Assembly: GCA_004151065.3 (NCBI GenBank)
Contig: NWUY0300001180.1
Coordinates: forward strand, 14,507-31,365
Reading direction: 5' to 3'
Length of the DNA: 16,859 nucleotides
From: Larix sibirica
Lineage: Eukaryota > Streptophyta > Pinopsida > Pinales > Pinaceae
Shown here piece by piece: positions 1 to 8,299 of the stretch. The stretch's first letter is position 1, and each line of letters begins with the position of its first letter. The position numbers and the translations under genes are program-made. A model generated the notes under the pieces. The model was not told the origin of the DNA, made no database searches, and saw nothing but the letters and a program-made list of their open reading frames with translations.

Positions 1-1166
1 AAGGTACTACTTATCAATTTGAAGTCGTTTTCCTTTTTGCATGTGTTATAAATTTCGAGGTTCCATATGATAGAAAATAATTAAGAGAAAGCATGTGTTT
101 TCCAATATCACTTCATAAATTAGTTGACACAATATGCATATGTGTGGGAAATAATGGGCCTTGTGAGCATTATGAACATTAATGAGGAGCCTACCTTACA
201 CAAATACTAGCCCACAATTAGCACTACAAATTTTATGCATGAGAGACCATACAATATGGTGGACAAATTTATTAAAATGTGTATGCCTAAATGCATTTAC
301 TCATGTATGTGGGCATACAATAAGCGATAATATATTTAATGAATTTCTAATGGTACCTAACTTGTGGATAAAAAGATCATGTACACACTAACCTTTTTCA
401 AACCAAAATGAGTAATTTTGTAATAGTATAAAAAGGAGGGGTTGTGGCCAAACCGTTTAGCCTACAAATACAAAATTAAGAACAAACAAGTTTCGATATT
501 TTGAACGAATTTTTCCTTGCTTGCTTCAAAACTGAACCTCGGTTGTAAGTTCAAAAATGTTTTACTACCGCTGGTTGTATGGCATATATATTGCCTAATA
601 TATTTCCCCAATATTAAAATACATTTACAAAACATAGATTTAGTACTTTAGAAACATTTTTCCATGCCTCTGTCTGGCATGCATGATTGCCTATAGTTGT
701 GACTGATATAGAAATTTATAATAAAACTACAGTTTCGTATATTGTCTTGGGGTCTCTTCATAATGCTTCAAATTTTGTTCATGGAATGCCCCTTGATAAC
801 CTTGAGACCCTAGAGATGTTGCTTCATAACACCATTGTGAAGATAGTAAAGAAAACAAAGGCCTTGGTGTACCTGAGAAGCCAACTAAAGTAAATGTGTA
901 TGTATATGGGAGAAAGCGGGAAGTCTCAATCAGAGGAGATATTACAAAAGACAGGGGACCAGAGGCATAAAGCACAAGGGGCATTGACACATTAATCTAC
1001 CTTAACAAGTAACATTCAATAGAACGTAAACTAAGTGAACATACCAACAAGTAGGAGTTACAAACCAACACTCTCCTACAACAAATACTCATTGTTCTAA
1101 GATTAATTTTTCTCCTCAAAGTATATATTGATCGACTTTGACATCCACACCGCATACTTCTATCAC

Positions 1167-1320
1167 CATTCTATTGAAATCCATATAAAATTATCACCAT
1201 CCACTAATTTACATGGATATCTAGTTATTGTACTCGTTTCTATTAGCATTCTAGTGAAGCCAATATAAAATTATCATCATTCACTAATTATGTGGATATC
1301 TAGTTGTTGTACTTGTTGAT
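1167..1320. repeat. Imperfect tandem duplication, unit about 80 bp, two copies
   Basis: The unit starting at 1167 (CATTCTATTGAAATCCATAT) is followed directly at 1247 by a related unit (CATTCTAGTGAAGCCAATAT). Both go on with ATAAAATTATCA, CACTAATT, GGATATCTAGTT and TTGTACT in the same order. The copies differ by scattered substitutions and a one-base length change near 1285, so the duplication is not recent. It is not coding in any frame I can interpret, and its origin is unknown. Confidence 0.8.
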
Positions 1321-1578
1321 TCAAGGGGAGATATCTTCTCACTCATAGTTCATCTATTATGGTCACTAAATGCATTTAGAGTTTCCAAATAGCATCATCT
1401 CTAGCATCCCCTTTATCAAAAAGTTTCAAGTTCTTAAGCTTCAATTCATAGTCATAATCCCTTTTGAGATCATTAAGTGATTCATTTCACAATTTAATGT
1501 GGCAAATCGTATGGTAATGGAATCACTATACTATCTATGGAATATTGGCTTAACTCACTCTCACGAAGTTAACAAGAA

Positions 1579-1660
1579 GCTTGGAAATCAATTAAAATCT
1601 GTAAACAAAGTTAATAACATGCTTGAAAATTAATCAATGTCTATAAAAATTGGGTAACAT
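1579..1660. repeat. Short imperfect tandem repeat, unit about 41 bp, two copies
   Basis: GCTTGGAAATCAATTAAAAT at 1579 and GCTTGAAAATTAATCAATGT at 1621 begin adjacent units of 42 and 40 bases. Both continue with a TCT(G/A)TA stretch and end in TAACAT. The AT-rich composition makes part of the similarity cheap, but the shared starts, ends and spacing support a local duplication. Confidence 0.5.
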
Positions 1661-2397
1661 GATACTTTTCTTTTTTATGAAATACATATCTCAAAAAAAT
1701 CCATTAGGTACCTCCCCTTATTTTGAGAACAAGATCAATTGAATTCTTTAGAATTCAAATTCGACACAACAATATACTTATTAAGATTTCAATATATCAC
1801 TTGCAAAAATTATTTTTGGGTGGGAAAAAAACACTCCTCTCAATCACTTAACTAAATCCAATTGACAAATAACATAATACCTAAAATTTAAAATTAAATT
1901 TCAAAATAACATAAACCATGACCAAATAAATAAAATATTATATAAAAATCTGCATACATCCAAAATTACATAATTATTATAAATGTTTTAAATAATGCTT
2001 GCAATTTGGTTGGCAACTAGCAATAACTTTAATACCCTCCAATCAAATGCAAGCCATTAACCCTTGACAAAATGTAAAGGACCATGAACATGATACTTAC
2101 CAAGGCTTTTAAACCATTAGTTCTCCAGAGAGCTCTCACTATGTAAGAGATGGTTAGGATACTTCACTTGTAAGTTTCAAGATCAAGACTCGCAAGCTAT
2201 GTCACTCGACCTCCACACATAAATAAAGCGACTCCTAAACTCTCATGGCCTTAAGTGAGCCCAACAGACACATGCATCATAAAGTTACAACGTGCATATT
2301 GTTTCTTTCTTTTTGTTATTAATGACTTCACATTTAAATCGATGGCATGAAAAAAAATAGAAGCATGCATATTATCATGTGCTTGTTTCGTTGGACC

Positions 2398-2617
2398 ATT
2401 TTCTTTTCATACAGGAAAAAAAGAAAACTTATATTAAGAAAAAGTTGTATAAAAAAAAGTACAATATGATAAGGAGGGTAAGCTTCCCACACATATATTA
2501 TTCTCTAGAAGAAACAAGATGAAGTTACAATATCTCCAAAACAAAAAAGACTTCCAAGACTGGGCATTAAGAAAATACCGTGCTAAATCCAACCATAGTA
2601 ATGTTACAATTGCATTA
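2398..2617 (-). other. 3' untranslated region and tail of LINE A
   Basis: After the RNase H frame closes, the element strand becomes T-rich with runs such as TTGTACTTTTTTTTATACAA and ends in GAAAAGAAAA near 2398. Plant LINEs often have T-rich sequence just before the poly(A) tail. There is no long clean poly(A), so the tail is eroded or the true end lies a little further left; a second A-rich string on the minus strand near 2299-2322 is an alternative end. Confidence 0.5.
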
Positions 2618-3076
2618 TCAGTCCACAAAGGACAAGGTGGTTGAATTGAATAAAGAGCCATTTCTATACTCTTCCACGTACATGACTCCATCCAGATCAC
2701 CCAAAGCTCTTTTATAAAGAAGATCAACATCCTTGTTGTGTTCTCTGTAGATATGCAAAAAGGAAATGGAGTCGAAAGCTGATATGATAGCTTGAGTCCT
2801 CTTAATCCATCCGCTCAGCTCTACAGAATGTAAACATTCTCTTCCCTCCACCTAATTGATCACACATTGTGAATCTCCCAGGATAGAGAGAGTTCGGATG
2901 CCCAATCCCATGGCAAACCAAATTAAACCCCACAAGGCTAAGAGTTCCGCTCTGGTGTTTGAACCATCCCCAGCTCCAAAATGAATATGGTACACATGTT
3001 TCTGCGACAATTTCAAAATCGATCCAGCTCCACAAAGTCCAGCCTAGGCTGCTCCATCAGAATATTCCACAGGGAA
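2618..3076 (-). other. RNase H (RVT_3-type) domain of LINE A ORF2
   Basis: This domain would remove RNA from the RNA:DNA hybrid after reverse transcription. In one frame, crossing TAG stops at 3046-3044 and 2854-2852, it reads YSDGAA (first catalytic Asp codon 3058-3056), then GAGSILKL, then NTRAELLALWGL (catalytic Glu), then ILGDSQCVIN (second Asp), then HIYREHNKDVDLLYKRALG, the usual C-terminal active-site segment. The order and spacing match the plant RNase H-like domain found at the end of many plant LINE ORF2 proteins. All four acidic positions appear kept, but the two stops make it a pseudogene. It lies outside the 6.67-kb repeat, so it occurs once. Confidence 0.9.
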
Positions 3077-3349
3077 ACTGAAATCCAATTCTGAAAAGTG
3101 TTTAGAACGACGAATCTTCTTGTTGGAGACCGTGTTGTTGACAGAGATGTAGTCCAAACTCCTAGCAGCAAGTAGAAAGGACGGCATTTTCCAATCCTGG
3201 AAAATAAAGTGATTACGGGCCTTCCAAACTTCCCATACATTATAACAAATAAGGATCGGATCAATGGGCTGTCTGTCAAACCAAGAAATAAGGTTCTCTT
3301 CAAAAGAAACTCTATTCCAAGGAAAATGAAAATTGAGAGCTCTTTCCAA

Positions 3350-3678
3350 TTCCTACCACAGGGTCTGAAAGAAAATACAGTTTTCAAACAAATGGTCCAC
3401 CTCCTCAATAGCATTAAAACACATAACACAGCATCCAGGTCCACTAAAGCCACGTTTGATCAGATTTTGCCAGGTCAAAATTGTATTATGGATTAGAAGC
3501 CACATAAAGCAACGGATTTTCCAGGGCAGTTGAAAGGCCAAAGTTTCTTAATCCACCATTTGCATGCTTCCCCAACCTCCATTGTCTTAATACAAGCATA
3601 AGCAAGGTTCACAAAGACCTTACCATTATCCTTATTGAAACACCAAGAAATTATATCCTCCTGCTGGCTTAATGTGAT
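3350..3678 (-). other. zf-RVT zinc-binding region of LINE A ORF2
   Basis: This lies between RT and RNase H, as in plant LINEs. It opens with LSQQEDIISWCFNKDNGK, the usual start of the region. After a frameshift near 3540 it continues as LPWKIRCFMWLLIHNTIL, then CCVMC and HLFENC, which supply the Cys and His residues of the presumed zinc site. It ends at a TAG at 3353. The left limit of the 6.67-kb repeat (3430) falls inside this domain, just next to the CCVMC motif. Confidence 0.88.
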
Positions 3679-4309
3679 TCATGCCTGATACAAAAGTTTT
3701 ACATAGGTCTCCCATTCACTGTGAAGAGTAGGTTCCAACGGAATATCAGATGTCGAAAACCAGTGAGTAAACCCACAAACATGAGAAGAAGACACATGTT
3801 TCAAAACATAAATATCGGCCTTGTGTAACACTAAAAGAAGCTCAACAAAAAGCCTGAAATCATTACCGAGGCCCGCGATTGGATCAATTCCAACAAACAC
3901 TTGAGTACCCCTCTCGACAACCCAACCAATTTCATTATTAATGATTGGAAATGACTTCAAAAGGCTCTTCCAAAGGCAAGACCCATGTGGATCTTTCTTG
4001 CCATTACGAAACGAGAATGTCGGCGATAACCTACCAAGGTATTTATATCTTACCACCTTTCCCCATAAACCGTCGTCGAACAAGTTGCGCCACAAGGATT
4101 TAGCACACAGAGAGAGGTTAAAGGCTCGGAGATTCCTAATGCCCCATCCATTTAAGAGCTTGGGTCGGGTTAAAAAGTCCCATGCAAGCAAATGAAATTT
4201 GAAATCCCCACCTGTTCCAGCCCATAAGAAATGTGAGAAAATCCTACGAAGAGTCGTGATCACGGATTGGGATACCATAAAGAGAGAAAACCAGTACACG
4301 GGGATACTT

Positions 4310-5395
4310 TATAGCACCGAACAAAGAAGAGTAAGGCGACCACCCAAAGATAAAAGTCTAAAGGCGCAAGTACTAATCCTTCGCTGGACCTTCTTAATAA
4401 GCCACTGCCAATCTGTCGAGGTGTATCCAAACGAATTTAAGAAGAACCTAAGATAATTGAATCCAACTCCGATTTCTTTCATTTGATAGGGTAACAAAAG
4501 ACCGATCTAGTCTTTCAAAACTGGATCTTTACATTGATACAAAAAAGATGACTTGACAGTACTAACTTCCATCCCTGGTGCACTACAAAAAAAATCAATG
4601 ATATCTTTGAAATGAGTCCATTCAACAACATCACCTTTTCCAAATAAGAGAACGTCATCAACAAATAGGAGATGAGTGATATTGAGTGCACTAGCCAACT
4701 TAACACCAGAAAATGGTTATGTTTCGCCTAGCATCTTGAATCAACGGGTTCAAACCTTCAATAGCCAAAATGAAGAGGTAAGGGGACAAAGGGAATCCCT
4801 ATCTAATTCCCCTACCTCCAACAAATTGAGGAGAGGGTGATCCATTCACCAGAACAACATAACGAAAAGAGGAGACACAAGACATAATCCAGTCTACAAT
4901 CTCCAAAGTCATCCCCGCCTGCAACAGAATAAAGCGAAGATACGTCCAGTCAAGCCTATCGTATGCTTTGACGAGATCCATCTTTAGAATGAAAACTTCA
5001 ACTTTCGTTTGTTTGATGGAATGTAACCCTTCTTGAGCGATGCTCACCGCGTCCAAAATCTGTCAATTAAGCAAAAAACCAAATTGCTCACCAGAAATAT
5101 AATGTTGCAGATAAGGCTTAATCCGATCAGCAATTATCTTAGATATAACCTTATACAACAAATTGCATAAAGAGATGGGTCTGTAATCCCCAAAATTCGT
5201 CGGCTTGTCAGTATTAGGGATAAGAGTGATATAAGTAGAGTTCAAAATTCCAGGTACTTGGGCCTTTTGTTGAGAGTCCTCAATAGCCAAGGTAAGTTCA
5301 CTCCCAAAGAGGGAGAAGAAGTGTAGAAAGAATTCTACTGTCCATCCGTTCGGCCCTGGACTCTTGTCCTTCGAAAAAAGTTGCAGATTCTTCAA
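4310..5395 (-). other. Reverse transcriptase domain of LINE A ORF2, broken
   Basis: The motifs appear in the expected order. SPGPNGW lies near 5362-5342, then LIPNTDKP and DYRPISLCN, then SGEQFGFL before the stop at 5063. Motif A is LKMDLVKAYDRLDW, with its catalytic Asp codon at 4978-4976. Motif B is GGRGIR-stop-GFPLSPYLF, the stop taking the place of the usual Gln just below 4799. A frameshift near 4715-4740 separates these from motif C, FVDD, at 4665-4654, a common plant LINE form of the catalytic YxDD box. The thumb-like region follows with stops at 4507 and near 4309. The catalytic residues survive, but the frame does not. Confidence 0.92.
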
Positions 5396-5428
5396 AACCT
5401 CCTCTTTCGAGATAGGCTTACCAATAGA

Positions 5429-5938
5429 CTAACAAGCCACTTCGTAAAAAAATCTAGGAAAATGTTTTATAATCCTTAACTGACTGGCCAAATTGATGTT
5501 GTCATTCTTCTTGTACACCTCCTTGAAATGTGAAACAGCAGCATCTTTCAAAAGTGAAGTCCAAATTGCCCAACTTTTTTGTCTCCAAGTCTCCTCCAAC
5601 TGCCCCAATAATTTACGTTTTTCACCCTCCAAAGATGACAATTTATCCAGTCTGTCAGGATCAAACAAATGGTCATTGACGACTTGTGCAATCAATTGGA
5701 TTTCACAATCAATATCCATCAGACGTTTGTTATTTTCTCTTTTCTTGTTCTTTTCCCAAAGAATAACTTCCTTCCTGAGCTGAGAAAGTCTCTTAATAAG
5801 GCATAGAAGTGGAGAACCATGCACAAAAGCCGCACTAGAAGCCCAACTATCCCTAATCAGATCACCAAAAGATGGATCTTCGAGCCATATCGGGTTGAAT
5901 TTGAAAAGATACATATGAAACATGTTATCAAAATCCAT
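5429..5938 (-). other. Linker between EN and RT of LINE A, with a probable internal deletion
   Basis: This 169-codon stretch is in the same frame as EN, after the 5939 stop. Its middle is rich in Lys, Glu and Leu (for example LEGEKRKLLGQLEE) and could form a coiled coil. Near residue 118 it has WRQKSWAIW, the usual LINE linker motif, but the GDxNTxxFH segment that normally follows is missing. The frame goes straight to LLKDAAVSHFKEVY, which normally comes several dozen residues later. I infer an in-frame deletion near 5560. The stretch ends in TAG at 5429. Confidence 0.75.
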
Positions 5939-5941
5939 CTA

Positions 5942-6628
5942 GAGTGACACGACCTTATGATTAGAGAAGCCAACCATATAAGTCCACAAACGATACCTCC
6001 TCATCAGGCCACACAGAATATCCGCCATGTAAAATTGATCCAATCTTTTGGCTATGTCATCCTTCCCACATCTACCATTAGACCAAGCAGGACCTGGAGC
6101 ATTGGGCACAATGTCCAGTAAGTTGGTTTTGTCAAACAGATTCGTGAAGTATTCTGCAAGGGGATCAATGCACTTACCAGCCCCCCAAAGCTCATCCACT
6201 GATCTAGTAAAATTAAGGTCGCCTACCAAAATTAAATCCGGATCTTGGAGCAAACCATCGGATTTCACCTGATCCCAAAAAACATGCCTGCTCTGGTAGG
6301 GTGCATAAACATTTAAAGTATGAATACATTTGGAAAACCCAAAAAGTCTCCCCTCCATCAAAATGCCCACAACTGTCTGGAAATCTTTTAAATCGACCAC
6401 TTCTCGATTCCAAGTAGTCAAAGAACCCCATGAGAGTCTCGTAGCATCCAGAGCACAAACCCTCCATCCCGGTTTGATACGTAGAAAAAAGGCCATAGTG
6501 TCTTCAACCTCAAGCATGGTTTCTTGGAGAAGGACAATTGCAGGTTTAAAACAATCAATGAAATGTTTCAGTGCGGCTCTTTTAGGGTCACTGCACAACC
6601 CTCTCGCATTAAATGTAGTAATAATCAT
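5942..6628 (-). other. Endonuclease (EEP) domain of LINE A ORF2
   Basis: This is an uninterrupted 229-residue stretch of the exonuclease-endonuclease-phosphatase fold, which nicks DNA to prime insertion. Visible motifs are FNARGL (Asn7), LLQET (Glu36, metal-binding), NVYAPY (Tyr108), VGDLNF (Asp137 and Asn139), WSNGR near 182 and RLDQF near 195. The final motif reads FSNHKVV at 221-227, where the family normally has Ser-Asp-His. The Asp-to-Asn change would be expected to harm activity. An in-frame TAG at 5939-5941 follows directly, and the frame continues beyond it. Confidence 0.92.
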
Positions 6629-7891
6629 GGAGAAACAACATCAGGGGCCGCATGTGCTATAAGGGCCGATACATGAGAAGAATTCAAGGAATTGTCTCTC
6701 TCCAGACCATTAACAAATAAAGAGGTCCCCTTGGGGTTAACACAAACAGAAGAAGGATCATGCTTTGCCCCTTTCCCCCTGACAGGCTTCTTAGGTTTCT
6801 TGATTGTCACGTTCCCTCTTCTAATAGAGGAAATGGGTATGACATTGACGCAACCAGTGTCCTTCGTAGAATAAGTAGGAAGGGAGAGTCTAGTACCCAC
6901 AACCGTGTCCTAAGAACTAGCAATGACCGAATCAATTTCAAAATCAAGAATGGAGGAGGGAGATAAGGAAATACCCAACGAGTTCACACCCAACCCAACA
7001 GAGCGAACTATAGCAGAGGTCTCGAGGCATTAGGATGTAAGGGTCAAAAACTCAACATGGTCAACAGGATGTGCATCCTCAAAGGGACAAAACAGAGCAT
7101 AAGACACCGGAAGATTAGGATTAGCATCTAGAATAACAACTAGTTCTCTGGTATGAAGACCCTTCAAAATAGGACAAACCTCCACAAGAGAAGAGGAAAC
7201 AAGAGTCAACAAGGGAAATGAGTTCGCAGCAACTTTAGGAACCAAGGAAGATTCAACCAAAGGGAAACCATCAAGGGACAAAGAATTGAAGATTTCCTTG
7301 GCTGGTAATAATTTGAATAGAGTAGGGAGGGTTTTTGCAAACATACCTATGCATTCTTTTGTCGAATTGTAATCCAGCGGTAAAAGACACTTAATAAAAC
7401 ATCCACTCTAACCTGGTTCAGCGAGTTATTAATGCTTTTTTCAACCCTAAAACTAGGCGAGCAAGCCACCTTCGAATGACCCACCTCCTTACATCAATGA
7501 CAATGGAAAGGAATACGCCAATAATCCGGCCTCTGAATGAAGGACCCCCTTCCCACACAATCTCCAATTCACTTAGTAAACCCTCATCATAGTCCAGGTC
7601 AACCAACATTCTTGGAGTATTACGGTCTGACCCAACAAGGGTTTCAACTTCAATAAGAATGAGTCGACAGATGGATTTATCCACCTCAACAAAACCTTTG
7701 AATTTCAAGCATTGCAGTGGAAAATCAGGCAAAATAACCCACAGATGTCGCTGGGCCAGTCTCTCCTTTTCGGGGTCAAAGGAGAAGTGCCACTGAGACA
7801 GAACTAACGAGCCAGAACCCAACACCCAATACTGGTTCTCAATAGAAAATCTATCTTCCTCCGACCATGCTTCTAATGATGAGCAACACAC
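6625..7891 (-). pseudogene. LINE A ORF1 pseudogene (DUF4283-like plus zinc knuckle), 5'-truncated
   Basis: ORF1 of plant LINEs encodes a nucleic-acid-binding protein thought to package element RNA. The first part (7891 to about 7540) reads NQYWVLGSGSLVLSQWHF, FDPEKE, LWVILPDFPLQCL and, later, LVDLD, a diverged DUF4283 pattern that begins partway into the domain. There is no ATG at 7891; the codon there is GTG. The frame shifts near 7540 into a CCHC knuckle (7502-7461), then shifts again before about 7344 into a 104-codon stretch. It ends with a basic C-terminal part, 6900-6625 (KKPKKPVRGKGAK), closing with TGA at 6627-6625. That TGA overlaps the ORF2 ATG as ATGA. Loss of the N-terminus and two frameshifts make it non-functional. 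Confidence 0.82.
7461..7502 (-). other. CCHC zinc knuckle of LINE A ORF1 with an internal stop
   Basis: In the frame of codon 7502-7500 the sequence reads C-H-stop-C-K-E-V-G-H-S-K-V-A-C, an exact C-x2-C-x4-H-x4-C spacing. It is preceded by RIPFH, as in plant LINE ORF1 proteins (PFRCxxC). The stop (TGA, 7496-7494) sits where Arg is usual, so CGA-to-TGA is the simplest origin. The motif places this frame as the true ORF1 frame here, not the longer open frame that overlaps it. Confidence 0.85.
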
Positions 7892-8299
7892 AACAAGAGC
7901 ATAATAGATAAATGTGCATAAAACAATAGTGATTAGGTTTTTGCTCTACACTTAAGGTTTTGTATATTTTCTGTTGGCCATCGCCGTCATTATGTAGGGA
8001 TGAACTATGTCCTTTATTATCAAGGGGTCGCTTCCCTTTTTTTTGAATTTTCTGTTGGCCACTCCCATTATATGAGAGGCACTATGTCCTCTATAAGCAA
8101 GGGGTTATTCCCCCATGTTCTTCCTTCAAGAATATTTTTAGTAATTTTTATGCTTCCTCAAGTCACGATTTTGTTGAAATGCCAAACGACAAGATTTGTA
8201 GCCTCAGTCAAGGTATTAGTAAGAAAGGAGCCTATTTAGCGATTATAGTTAGCCTTGGGATTTAAGAAAAACATGGGAGGGCGTCTATACAAGTCACGT
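7892..8299. other. Spacer between the two LINE 5' sides
   Basis: No coding similarity was seen on either strand; the open frame 8000-8239 on the plus strand looks like chance. The stretch could be the 5' untranslated region of LINE B, or host DNA between two separate insertions. It holds the 81-bp tandem repeat listed separately. The minus-strand frame of LINE A ORF1 stays open upstream to a stop near 7946, but that part does not look like DUF4283, which supports an element boundary near 7885-7891. Confidence 0.55.
7967..8125. repeat. Diverged tandem repeat, unit 81 bp, two copies
   Basis: TTTTCTGTTGGCCA occurs at 7967-7980 and again at 8048-8061. Each copy is followed in order by a CCxxxATTAT stretch, ACTATGTCCT, TAT and CAAGGGGT, then a C-rich or T-rich end. 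The copies differ by many substitutions and short indels. The place, just upstream of LINE B ORF1 on the plus strand, fits repeated 5' untranslated or promoter monomers, known from some LINEs, but function here is inference only. Confidence 0.75.

Larger units (their letters stand above)
1..2397. other. AT-rich intergenic DNA without a supported gene
   Basis: No reading frame here resembles a protein family I know. The longest open frames (182-391 plus, 687-893 plus, 727-990 minus) are under 90 codons and look like chance frames. One plus-strand stretch, 830-970, stays open for 46 codons with a basic, hydrophilic translation (it includes VNVYVYGRKREVSIRGD), but I cannot assign it and it has no start codon. 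A TATA-like string lies at 427-436 with no gene after it. Two imperfect tandem repeats are listed separately. No tRNA, rRNA or transposon terminal structure was seen. Introns or diverged LTR-element remnants could be missed by eye. Confidence 0.6.
2618..6628 (-). pseudogene. LINE A ORF2 pseudogene (EN-RT-zf-RVT-RNase H)
   Basis: This is the remnant of the LINE polyprotein that nicks target DNA and reverse-transcribes the element. The start at 6628 is the ATG before ITTFNARGL, the usual N-terminal strand of LINE endonucleases. The span is about 1,337 codons, near the usual size of plant LINE ORF2. The frame is continuous from 6628 to about 4799, interrupted by stops at 5939, 5429, 5063 and just below 4799. 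A frameshift near 4715-4740 moves it to a second frame, which runs to about 3540 with stops at 4507, near 4309 and at 3679. A second shift near 3540 restores the first frame to 2618, with stops at 3353, 3044 and 2852. The ATG overlaps the ORF1 stop. Domains are given as separate entries. Confidence 0.92.
2398..7890 (-). mobile_element. LINE A: decayed plant L1-type non-LTR retrotransposon
   Basis: Read on the minus strand this is one element of about 5.5 kb. In order it has an ORF1 remnant with a DUF4283-like domain and CCHC zinc knuckle, then ORF2 with EN, RT, zf-RVT and RNase H, then a T-rich 3' region. Established knowledge: LINEs move by target-primed reverse transcription, where EN nicks the target and RT copies the element's RNA in place. 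The 5' end is truncated inside the DUF4283-like domain, as is common for LINE insertions. The 3' limit near 2398 is approximate: it is where an A-rich string on the element strand (GAAAAGAAAA) ends. I found no convincing target-site duplication. About ten in-frame stops and four frameshifts rule out autonomy. The part from 3430 upward is repeated at 10103-14563. Confidence 0.9.

Noticed and set aside
182-391. Open frames at 182-391, 687-893 and 727-990
   Set aside because: They are short, unlike any known family, and in AT-rich DNA; no splice or start context supports them.
427-436. TATAAAAAGG, a good TATA-box match
   Set aside because: No coding or RNA gene follows within a sensible distance, and such strings are frequent in AT-rich DNA.
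3209-3496. Plus-strand open frames across LINE A (3209-3496, 3941-4195, 4199-4456, 5493-5783, 6048-6272, 6330-6662, 6692-6966) and their copies 6673 bases on
   Set aside because: They lie antisense to recognised EN, RT or ORF1 coding sequence and have no family features. They recur only because the segment is duplicated.
2380-8000. Target-site duplication flanking LINE A
   Set aside because: Only a weak partial likeness was seen between TCGTTGGACCAT near 2388 and CTGTTGGCCAT near 7971. It is too poor and too far from the apparent 5' end to claim.
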